A model generated the notes under the pieces. The model did no database searches. It saw only the letters and a program-made list of their open reading frames with translations, and was not told where the DNA came from. A program made the translations under genes and the position numbers. From Bacillus sp. (in: firmicutes) (lineage in GTDB: Bacteria; Bacillota; Bacilli; Bacillales; Cytobacillaceae), in contig DMSR01000369.1 of NCBI GenBank assembly GCA_003457145.1, positions 1 through 5,189 of the forward strand: DNA of 5,189 nt, written 5' to 3'. Positions 1 to 4,800 of the stretch are shown here, in pieces. Numbering within the stretch: position 1 is the stretch's first letter; each line of letters begins with the position of its first letter.

Positions 1-404
1 ATGCGAGAGCTACGGATATGATTGACGAAGGGGTAGTTAATGTTGGCCAGCTATTAAGGGAGAAATATGGGCAAAAGGTATTTTCTGCTGGGTTTGGAAC
101 ACATCATGGAACAGTTGTTGCGTCAACTGAATGGGCTGGAACAGTAGAAGTAATGGAAGTGCCGGTCGCAAAGAAAGGCAGCTGGGAAGATTTACTTAAT
201 GAAGCAGGAGCTTTTAATAAATATTTGCTGTTTAATCGAGAGAATGAAGATTTGTTTGGAGATATTATTGGACACAGGGCCATTGGAGTCGTCTATAATC
301 CAGAAATTGAACATCTTGGGAATTATGTGCCCTCAAAGATATCTAAACGGTATGACACTTTCCTGTTTATCAATGAAACCAATGCATTAAAACCAATGTT
401 CTGA
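1..404 (+). CDS. Erythromycin esterase family protein, C-terminal part (5' end outside window)
   Basis: The open frame enters from the left edge (first whole codon at base 3) and ends with TGA at 402-404, so only about the last 134 residues are present. The visible start reads ARATDM followed shortly by NVGQLLREKYG, then GFGTHHGTVVAS and, near the end, RAIGVVYNPE and FLFINETNALKP. In this order these match the C-terminal blocks of the erythromycin esterase family (EreA/EreB and many Bacillus homologues annotated as succinoglycan biosynthesis or esterase proteins). The family's usual HxGDARAT block straddles the left edge, and the catalytic histidine region lies outside the window. The ATG at 18 is internal, not the start: the frame is open upstream and carries conserved sequence. 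Most chromosomal Bacillus members have no proven substrate, so macrolide resistance should not be assumed. The family call is firm; the function is not. Confidence 0.85.
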   Translation, partial: ARATDMIDEGVVNVGQLLREKYGQKVFSAGFGTHHGTVVASTEWAGTVEVMEVPVAKKGSWEDLLNEAGAFNKYLLFNRENEDLFGDIIGHRAIGVVYNPEIEHLGNYVPSKISKRYDTFLFINETNALKPMF

Positions 405-416
405 TTAAACCCTCAG

Positions 417-450
417 CGTCCCAGGAAACTCTCTGGGACGTCTTTAATGG
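417..450 (+). terminator. Hairpin after the esterase-family gene, probable terminator
   Basis: A perfect 8-bp inverted repeat (CGTCCCAG at 417-424, CTGGGACG at 433-440, 8-nt loop) starts 12 bases after the stop codon at 404. The following bases, TCTTTAATGG, hold only a short, broken T-run, so it is a weaker intrinsic terminator than the others in the window. Placement right after the stop supports the call. Confidence 0.55.
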
Positions 451-522
451 TTTGTGGTGTCTGATAGGGAATGTTCCTGAGAAGGTTGATGGGTACGGAG
501 TATCTTGTGAATAGCTTTAGTT

Positions 523-554
523 AAAAAGAAAAAGCCCTTTAGTTTAAGAGGGCT
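523..554 (-). terminator. Rho-independent terminator of the adhB operon
   Basis: Read on the minus strand, the stem AGCCCT/AGGGCT (549-554 with 533-538, extendable by a G-T and an A-T pair) is followed by TTTTTCTTTTT (complement of 523-533). It lies 57 bases beyond the dehydrogenase stop codon at 611-613. Hairpin plus T-tract is the classical intrinsic terminator form, and its direction fits the leftward three-gene operon. Confidence 0.75.
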
Positions 555-610
555 GTAAATCTTTAGCTGATAAAAAAACGGGTACGGGACCAGACGTTCT
601 GATTGTTTTT

Positions 611-1747
611 CTAGGGTTTCAATACAACCTTGATACAGCCGTCAGTTCTCGTGTCGAAAATCTGGTAGCCATGTTTAGCCTGATCAAGTGGCAATACATG
701 GGTGACAATATCGCTCAAATCCATTTTCCCCTCGGAAATTATATCGTAAAGGTATGGCATATATGGGATAACTGGTGCCTGTCCTGTTTTAATGTCAACG
801 TTCCGATTGAAGAGATCACCTAAAGGAAAGGCATTATACCTTCCTCCATAGACTCCAGTAATCTGGATTGTACCTGCTTTGCGTACAGCCTGGGATGCGA
901 TTACAAGGCCACCCATGGCACCACCGTGGAGCTTTAAGCCTGTTGCAAGATATTCTAAAGGCGTCATCTTTCCGCTCATACCAGAACAGTCAATCACAAT
1001 ATCTGCTCCGCCGCTGGTGATTTCCTTTAAGTATTCACCAGTATTTTGGTGTTCCTCAAAATTAACCGTTTCAACTTTATTGGTCTTTTTTGCATGTTCC
1101 AGCCGGTAATTTAAATAATCAACTGCGATTACTCGTTTAGCTCCTTTGAACCAGGCGAATTTCTGGGCTAGAAGGCCAACGGGTCCACAGCCTAATACAA
1201 TGACTGTATCACCTGATTTTACACCCGCATGTTCAACACTCCATAATGCTGTTGCAGCTGCGTCAGCAATTAAAACCAGCTTTTCATCCTCGACTTCACA
1301 GTTCTCCGGTAATTTAAAAGGTGTGAAATTCCCATATGGAACACGCATGTATTCGGCCTGACCTCCAGCATATCCACCAGTTGTCTCGGAATATCCGAAA
1401 AACCCGCCCATTTCACCATGTGGGTTAGAATTATCGCATTGAGAGGTAATGTCGTTAGTGCAGTACCAGCAATGTCCGCAACTAACGTTAAAAGGGATGA
1501 TTACCCGGTCTCCTTTTTTCAGCTTAGTAACCTGAGGGCCTACCTCTTCAACAACTCCCATAGGCTCATGTCCAATGACATAGTCGGTTGGCATATTGGG
1601 AATCATCTGATGAAGTAAGTGCAGGTCTGAACCACAGATGGCTGAAGCAGTAACTTTTATTATGATATCATCAGCATTCTTGATTTCAGGATCTTTCACT
1701 TCTTTTACTTGAACATTTTTACTTCCCTGATACGTTACGGCTTTCAT
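611..1747 (-). CDS. adhB: Zinc-dependent alcohol/aldehyde dehydrogenase (AdhB-like, formaldehyde dehydrogenase-type MDR)
   Basis: A complete 378-aa medium-chain dehydrogenase, the usual length for this family, expected to be cytosolic. The catalytic zinc site is visible: C38 in ICGSDLH, H60-E61 in IGHEPMG, and D162 in the position used as third ligand by the formaldehyde dehydrogenase branch. The structural zinc cysteines are C90, C93, C96 and C104. The Rossmann motif GCGPVG is at 186-191, and D210 at the end of the second beta strand suggests NAD(H) rather than NADP(H). A glycine-rich stretch at about 111-130 (GGFFGYSETTGGYAGGQ) is typical of the formaldehyde-dehydrogenase-like subgroup. The start ATG has AAGGAGG 9-10 bases upstream, in the 15-bp gap after the CotF-like gene 1763-2125, so it is the last gene of that operon. 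The true substrate is unknown; it probably oxidises or reduces small alcohols or aldehydes. The symbol rests on neighbours and length recalled from the B. subtilis yra region. Confidence 0.85.
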   Translation of the reverse strand: MKAVTYQGSKNVQVKEVKDPEIKNADDIIIKVTASAICGSDLHLLHQMIPNMPTDYVIGHEPMGVVEEVGPQVTKLKKGDRVIIPFNVSCGHCWYCTNDITSQCDNSNPHGEMGGFFGYSETTGGYAGGQAEYMRVPYGNFTPFKLPENCEVEDEKLVLIADAAATALWSVEHAGVKSGDTVIVLGCGPVGLLAQKFAWFKGAKRVIAVDYLNYRLEHAKKTNKVETVNFEEHQNTGEYLKEITSGGADIVIDCSGMSGKMTPLEYLATGLKLHGGAMGGLVIASQAVRKAGTIQITGVYGGRYNAFPLGDLFNRNVDIKTGQAPVIPYMPYLYDIISEGKMDLSDIVTHVLPLDQAKHGYQIFDTRTDGCIKVVLKP

Positions 1748-1762
1748 AAGGTCGAACCTCCT

Positions 1763-2125
1763 TTATTTATCTGGCGTAGCGAACATTCCAAGTCGGTCTG
1801 TGTCTATAGGGAACAGTTCCATTTTGGCAATACTGACAGCCATTTCAGATGATTTAAGATCGAGTTCAAATTGCTTTCCTACATCATGAGGGTAAAGCCA
1901 GCCTTTACTAATCATCAAATCAGTTAGCTCAGCATGTAGATCGATTGATTGTTCCATTTGTCTATAAAAGGCCTTCCTTAATCCAGGGTTAGCAGTTTCA
2001 GTAATAGCAATTCCGTAAGTATGAATCCCATTCTTCAGAGAAAGCAAAAAGTCGAGTGCGAAGGACGCATCGGCCATCTCTGGCATATGTTCCGCTCCTT
2101 GCGGGTCTAAATAATCCATTTCCAT
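1763..2125 (-). CDS. yraF: Spore coat protein F-like protein (CotF family, YraF-like), 120 aa
   Basis: A complete 120-aa small, mostly helical protein. Residues 20-101 carry the CotF-type region: DFLLSLKNGIHTYGIAITE, a run of amphipathic helix, H64 in DLHAEL, then the signature YPHDVGKQFELDL at 78-90. It aligns without gaps, 27 identities in 68 positions by hand count, to the 101-aa protein at 2699-3004 on the other strand. Beyond residue 101 it has a tail of its own (LFPIDTDRLGMF) that the paralogue lacks. CotF-type proteins are spore-associated; those next to adhB in B. subtilis are annotated as spore coat protein F-like, with no known biochemical role. The ATG has GAGGTG 7 bases upstream, and that site overlaps the stop of the preceding gene, 11 bp away, suggesting translational coupling. 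An alternative start two codons in is possible. Middle gene of the leftward operon. Confidence 0.8.
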   Translation of the reverse strand: MEMDYLDPQGAEHMPEMADASFALDFLLSLKNGIHTYGIAITETANPGLRKAFYRQMEQSIDLHAELTDLMISKGWLYPHDVGKQFELDLKSSEMAVSIAKMELFPIDTDRLGMFATPDK

Positions 2126-2136
2126 TCAAACTCACC

Positions 2137-2352
2137 TCACTTTAATGGGTTTGTTCTGGCACCTGAGTAATATGACTTTAGTTCTTCGATCGCTAAAATT
2201 GACTGTTGGACGTCCTTTTCCATCAAGGCTTTTAACTCATTATCAAAGCAAATACCTTGCATCAGCTTTGATTTTAATACGCTGATCGTTTTGAAATTCA
2301 TAATTTCATGCGCTTCCATTGTTTCATGAAACGCCAGTGTCTCCTTCTCCAT
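2137..2352 (-). CDS. yraG: Short CotF-associated spore protein (YraG-like), 71 aa
   Basis: A 71-aa protein, first gene of the leftward operon. The start is set by a strong GGAGGTGA seven bases before the ATG at 2352-2350. The frame is open 21 codons further upstream, but that start would put the ribosome site inside the gene, and the upstream residues look like translated promoter DNA. Two helices are likely: 6-29 with HETMEAHEIMNFK, and 36-61 with DNELKALM and IEELK. It resembles the 69-aa protein at 2493-2702 (shared pattern HET-x-E-xx-EI-xx-FK, then M-x-G-xxx-D-x-ELK; about 19 identities in 55 positions by hand). I recall a protein of similar size, YraG, in the same place beside yraF and adhB in B. 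subtilis. No catalytic motif is seen; a structural or partner role with the downstream CotF-like protein is inferred. Confidence 0.75.
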   Translation of the reverse strand: MEKETLAFHETMEAHEIMNFKTISVLKSKLMQGICFDNELKALMEKDVQQSILAIEELKSYYSGARTNPLK

Positions 2353-2378
2353 CCAATCACCTCCAGTATAGGCATATC

Positions 2379-2409
2379 TAATTTTCCTTATAAACAAGCA
2401 GTTTATACA
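2379..2409 (-). promoter_or_regulatory. Candidate forespore-type promoter for the leftward operon
   Basis: On the minus strand, TGTATA (complement of 2404-2409) is a good match to the sigma-G/sigma-F -35 element. After an 18-base spacer comes AAAATTA (complement of 2379-2385), a partial match to the sigma-G -10 consensus CATnnTA. Transcription would start near 2372, leaving a short leader that keeps the GGAGG site intact. The -10 is weak, so this is a position-supported guess. Confidence 0.35.
2389..2407. repeat. Perfect inverted repeat in the divergent control region
   Basis: TATAAAC (2389-2395), a 5-base centre AAGCA, then GTTTATA (2401-2407). The dyad covers the -35 and spacer of the candidate leftward promoter. 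A regulator operator is possible; an AT-rich chance palindrome is the alternative. It has no GC-rich stem or T-tract, so it is not a terminator. Confidence 0.5.
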
Positions 2410-2416
2410 AAACAAA

Positions 2417-2428
2417 CCAGTGATCTGG
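2417..2428. repeat. Short dyad CCAG-TGAT-CTGG between the two candidate promoters
   Basis: A 4-bp inverted repeat around a 4-base centre, lying between the outward-facing -35 elements (2404-2409 and 2428-2432). Its midpoint is close to the midpoint of the intergenic region. The arms are short, so it could be chance. Confidence 0.3.
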
Positions 2429-2457
2429 AATAATGTCTATTTTTCAAGGAAATATAA
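2428..2457 (+). promoter_or_regulatory. Candidate forespore-type promoter for the rightward CotF pair
   Basis: GAATA (2428-2432) fits four of five positions of the sigma-F -35 GYWTA. After 15 bases, GGAAATATAA (2448-2457) fits the sigma-F -10 GGnnAnAnTW except at one position. A start near 2463 would give a leader of about 30 bases containing the AGGGG ribosome site. Sigma-F and sigma-G sites overlap in sequence, so the exact factor cannot be told. Confidence 0.4.
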
Positions 2458-2492
2458 ACACAGAAAGATTTCATAATTAGGGGCGATGGTAA

Positions 2493-2702
2493 ATGACAAA
2501 ATACTTAGGCATACATGAAACACTTGAAGTGCTTGAAATACTCACATTTAAAAGTCTTACCTTGACAAAATCCACCACAATGAGTGGATTGGTACAGGAT
2601 ATAGAACTAAAAAATATTCTATTAAGCGAAATGAATACAGCCAAAGAACACGTTCAGCACTTGAAGGAATTATTAACAAACAGGGAGGAAGCAGGCCAAT
2701 GA
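2493..2702 (+). CDS. yraE: Short CotF-associated spore protein (YraE-like), 69 aa
   Basis: A 69-aa protein, mostly helical and without cysteine, signal peptide or membrane segment. Residues 8-20 read HETLEVLEILTFK and 30-40 MSGLVQDIELK, the same pattern as in the 71-aa protein encoded on the other strand at 2137-2352, so the two are paralogues. The start ATG follows AGGGG at about 9 bases. The end overlaps the next gene: its TGA (2700-2702) shares bases with the ATG at 2699-2701, a tight ATGA coupling that points to roughly matched synthesis of the two proteins. A B. subtilis protein of about this size, YraE, sits next to yraD in the adhB region as I recall it. The biochemical function is unknown; a role in the forespore or spore coat is inferred from the partner gene. 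Confidence 0.75.
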   Translation: MTKYLGIHETLEVLEILTFKSLTLTKSTTMSGLVQDIELKNILLSEMNTAKEHVQHLKELLTNREEAGQ

Positions 2703-3004
2703 CAAATATATTGCAGAACTTAGCAGGTATGGGAGGATTGACTGAGCAAGTAATCGCGACAGACTTTCTGATCTCGGCAAAATCTGGAGTCAGGAATCTT
2801 TCTTTTGCTATCACTGAAGTTGCGACCCCAGAATTAAGGGAAGCATTCCGTGAACAGTTAAGGGCAGCTGTAGAATCTCACGAGAACATTACAAACTATA
2901 TGATAGCAAGAGGCTTTTATCATCCTCATAATATGAGTGACCAAATACAAGTAGATATTGATACTGCGAATACTGCATTGGATCTTGCTCAAAAGAAAAA
3001 CTAG
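2699..3004 (+). CDS. yraD: Spore coat protein F-like protein (CotF family, YraD-like), 101 aa
   Basis: A complete 101-aa CotF-type protein. Residues 11-30 read MGGLTEQVIATDFLISAKSG, followed by FAITEVATPELREAF (36-50), H61 in ESHENI, and the YHPHNMSDQIQVDI block (74-87) corresponding to the YPHD block of the 120-aa paralogue at 1763-2125. Three amphipathic helices are likely (about 14-40, 44-71 and 80-98), consistent with the helical, ferritin-like appearance of CotF proteins. GGGAGG stands 10 bases before the ATG, inside the end of the 69-aa gene, with which it overlaps by four bases. A hairpin terminator begins 21 bases after the TAG. In B. subtilis CotF is a coat component; YraD-type relatives are annotated only by similarity. 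The family call is strong; the precise location in the spore is inferred. Confidence 0.82.
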   Translation: MTNILQNLAGMGGLTEQVIATDFLISAKSGVRNLSFAITEVATPELREAFREQLRAAVESHENITNYMIARGFYHPHNMSDQIQVDIDTANTALDLAQKKN

Positions 3005-3025
3005 TAAATAATGAACGCATATTAC

Positions 3026-3070
3026 CGGCCCATTTTCCAGGTGATCCTGGTAAATGGCCGAATATTATTT
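3026..3070 (+). terminator. Long hairpin terminator after the YraE/YraD pair
   Basis: The left arm (3026-3041) and right arm (3046-3060) pair over 14 positions, with one bulged C and one T-T mismatch, around the loop TGAT. A further 5-bp AT pairing (3019-3023 with 3061-3065) extends the base. AATATTATTT follows, a modest T-rich tail. It separates the CotF pair from the channel gene. Confidence 0.7.
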
Positions 3071-3106
3071 AATCCACCTGGCTGAGTAGTAGTTTAGCCT
3101 ATACAC

Positions 3107-3135
3107 TTAACAGGAATAGAAGGATATATTATAAA
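3107..3135 (+). promoter_or_regulatory. Candidate sigma-A promoter for the channel gene
   Basis: TTAACA (3107-3112, 5 of 6 to TTGACA), a 17-base spacer, then TATAAA (3130-3135). The spacing is ideal, but the start would fall near 3142, inside the ribosome site AGGTGG (3139-3144). Transcription may instead use the overlapping TATATT at 3125-3130, which has no good -35. The gene needs its own promoter because a terminator lies upstream. Confidence 0.3.
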
Positions 3136-3149
3136 ATCAGGTGGTACAT

Positions 3150-4199
3150 ATGATTGATTCAATTATCAAGGATATTTCCAGTTATCAGATTCTACGATTC
3201 ACTTTATTCATGATTCTGATCATTTTAGGACATTGGCTAATAAAAAAAGCGGCAATATCACTGGCCGGACTAAAACCCAAGCTGGGTAAAGGGCTTGTCC
3301 CCACAGTACTTTCCTTGTTAGACTGGGTAACATTTTATGGAGTCATTATTTTGTTCTTATTTTCTTTTTCTAAAACAGAGTGGCTTTTCTATCCGTTGTA
3401 TACACATGGGGAAGTCGAGGTAACCATATTCCTGATCATAACGGCTTTTTTAATTGTTTCACTCGCACATCGGCTTGTAAAATTATTTACGAGGTACGTA
3501 TTATCGTCTATTTACGATTATTATAATATAGACAAAGGGCTTGGTTATACCTTTAACCAAATTATTTACTATACAGTCATGTTTGCTGCTTTGGCAATTA
3601 GTTTGACGAGTGTAGGTCTTGACTTAACTGCATTGGGTGCTGTGCTTGGAGTCCTGGGTATAGGAATCGGTTTTGGGATGAGGAATGTTGCCGGTAACTT
3701 TGTCTCTGGTATCATTATTTTATTTGAGCGCCCGATTGAGGTAGGAGAGATCATACAAATTGATAATAAAATAGGGCGGGTCGAAAAGATTCGTTTGCGT
3801 TCCACAGTCATCCGGACGGCCAAAGAAGGGGTCTTGATTGTTCCTAATCAATATTTTATTGAACAAATCATAAAGAATCGCACTAGTGCACGAATGATGG
3901 CACAGGTAAACATAAGTGTTGCTTATGGGACGGATACACAATTGGTCGATTCACTGCTTCAGGAGACAGTAAAAAGGGTCAAGCAAAGTTCAGAGGGAAT
4001 TTTAGATAATCCTGAGCCAGATATACGTTTCATTAATTTCAATAATAAAGCTATGGACTTTCTTGTTGAGATCCCAGTGATTAATTTCGAAATCAAAGAA
4101 CAAATCGAAAGCAGGTTAAGACACTTGATTGCTGGAGTTTTTGTAGAACACCAGATCAAACTGCCGGGATTCGAGATAGAAGGAGAACGAAATAGTTAA
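3150..4199 (+). CDS. MscS-family mechanosensitive ion channel, 349 aa
   Basis: A cell-membrane channel that opens under membrane tension to release solutes during osmotic downshock. Four hydrophobic segments (about 14-31, 59-72, 91-110 and 136-153) precede the family's pore helix, which is rich in glycine and alanine: LGAVLGVLGIGIGFGMR at 162-178, then NFVSGIIILFERPIEVGE at 183-200, the hallmark of MscS. The beta domain follows (IGRVEKIRLRSTVIRTAKEG, VLIVPNQ at 228-234), then a C-terminal alpha/beta part ending in KLPGFEI. It is longer than E. coli MscS (286 aa) because of the extra N-terminal membrane segments, as in several Bacillus homologues. The start is ATG 3150, with AGGTGG five bases upstream; an in-frame GTG at 3141 would lie inside that site and is less likely. 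It is monocistronic by its position between a terminator and a convergent gene. Confidence 0.92.
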   Translation: MIDSIIKDISSYQILRFTLFMILIILGHWLIKKAAISLAGLKPKLGKGLVPTVLSLLDWVTFYGVIILFLFSFSKTEWLFYPLYTHGEVEVTIFLIITAFLIVSLAHRLVKLFTRYVLSSIYDYYNIDKGLGYTFNQIIYYTVMFAALAISLTSVGLDLTALGAVLGVLGIGIGFGMRNVAGNFVSGIIILFERPIEVGEIIQIDNKIGRVEKIRLRSTVIRTAKEGVLIVPNQYFIEQIIKNRTSARMMAQVNISVAYGTDTQLVDSLLQETVKRVKQSSEGILDNPEPDIRFINFNNKAMDFLVEIPVINFEIKEQIESRLRHLIAGVFVEHQIKLPGFEIEGERNS

Positions 4200-4220
4200 A
4201 CGACTCAGAATCCATGAAAC

Positions 4221-4481
4221 TCAAGAATGACCGATTTTTTTCTGAGGGAGATACTTTCCGTTAGGAAGCTTTTTGACCATGTCAAATTCTATTAACTTTT
4301 TTAATGACAGATTGCAATAAGCTGCTGCATCATATCTATCTCTGCCTACTTTTAGGCCAATTTCAGTAGGTCCTATTCCGGGATAATCAAATTCTCCTCT
4401 TTTTCTTTTAGATAAATCGCATAAAGCATGGTATATTTCTTTATCTTTCTCGGTGATTTGTTTCTTTGAATGAGCGGGCAT
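4221..4481 (-). CDS. Small basic protein of unknown function, possible winged-helix fold, 86 aa
   Basis: I do not recognise this protein. The start ATG (4481-4479) has TAGGAGG eight bases upstream; a start 19 codons further up is possible by frame but would leave that site internal. It is lysine-rich, with no signal peptide or membrane segment. The order of elements suggests a winged helix: a helix at about 10-24 (TEKDKEIYHALCDLS), a helix-turn-like stretch GPTEIGLKVGRDRYDAAAY at 37-55, a helix to 66, and a beta hairpin FDMVKKLPNGKYLPQK at 66-81. That could bind DNA, but the reading is from pattern alone. It converges on the MscS gene with a 21-bp gap and no clear terminator between them, and has its own promoter candidate at 4514-4543. 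Confidence 0.65.
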   Translation of the reverse strand: MPAHSKKQITEKDKEIYHALCDLSKRKRGEFDYPGIGPTEIGLKVGRDRYDAAAYCNLSLKKLIEFDMVKKLPNGKYLPQKKIGHS

Positions 4482-4513
4482 TAGGTTGCCTCCTATATAA
4501 AAAGGTTTATTAA

Positions 4514-4543
4514 TATATAGACATAAGATTTGGAACATCTCAA
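4514..4543 (-). promoter_or_regulatory. Candidate sigma-A promoter for the 86-aa gene
   Basis: On the minus strand, TTGAGA (complement of 4538-4543) matches the -35 consensus at 5 of 6 positions. An 18-base spacer leads to TATATA (complement of 4514-4519, 4 of 6 to TATAAT), with TATATT two bases on as an alternative. A start near 4507 would give a leader of about 26 bases containing the TAGGAGG site, which fits well. Confidence 0.45.
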
Positions 4544-4743
4544 ACGAAAAATAAATCCTATTTTATTATGATTGATAACTGGTATGAATTTTCCCAACAA
4601 GTATTACTGCATGAAGCCAAGAAATTTAAGTTGCTGAGATTCTCTCTGACCAATCTGCCAATCAACACGAAATTTTTTCCCAACTTTTACTGAGCACCTT
4701 ATAGAAAATGATTCTTACCTGCTATTCATTAAGGACCGAATAG
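4544..4743. other. AT-rich intergenic stretch with no supported gene
   Basis: Together with the promoter and terminator on its sides, this forms a gap of about 320 bp between coding regions. I see no RNA gene. A 41-codon open frame (4568-4693, plus strand) has no ribosome binding site. The 10-mer TTTTCCCAAC occurs twice (4589-4598 and 4675-4684), each copy followed within a few bases by a TTACTG or TTTACTG end. The meaning is unknown. Confidence 0.5.
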
Positions 4744-4787
4744 AAAAAAAACAAGAGTTTACCAGATGAAATGGTAAACTCTTGTTT
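4744..4787 (-). terminator. Strong rho-independent terminator of the SDR gene
   Basis: A perfect 16-bp inverted repeat (4749-4764 with 4772-4787, 7-nt loop) has its minus-strand product followed by a T-run (complement of 4744-4750). It lies 13 bases beyond the stop codon at 4801-4803. It is the clearest terminator in the window and also stops anything arriving from the right before the 86-aa gene. Confidence 0.9.
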
Positions 4788-4800
4788 GCGTTCTTGATCA

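Noticed and set aside
18..404. ATG at 18 as the true start of the esterase-family gene
   Set aside because: Conserved ARATDM sequence continues upstream to the window edge, and the remaining protein would be far shorter than the family.
490..590. Repeat of GGGTACGG at about 491 and 581
   Set aside because: Too short, with no further similarity around the two copies; likely chance.
879..1618. Three plus-strand open frames of 66-76 codons
   Set aside because: They lie wholly inside the minus-strand dehydrogenase gene, whose motifs are unmistakable; their translations show no family features and no ribosome sites decide them.
2364..2369. Minus-strand TATACT as a sigma-A -10 for the leftward operon
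   Set aside because: It directly abuts the ribosome binding site, so a transcript would begin inside or after GGAGG; its -35 is also poor.
2353..2415. Upstream extension of the 71-aa gene by 21 codons
   Set aside because: It would bury the strong GGAGGTGA site and run through the candidate promoter; the extension has no counterpart in the paralogue.
3141..3149. GTG start three codons before the chosen MscS start
   Set aside because: The GTG is part of the AGGTGG ribosome site that serves ATG 3150, and no site stands at a suitable distance before it.
4204..4246. CTCAGA/TCTGAG inverted repeat after the MscS gene as a terminator
   Set aside because: The stem is only 6 bp with a loop of about 31 bases, and the second arm lies inside the convergent gene.
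4482..4538. Upstream extension of the 86-aa gene by 19 codons
   Set aside because: It would place TAGGAGG inside the gene and overlap the candidate promoter.
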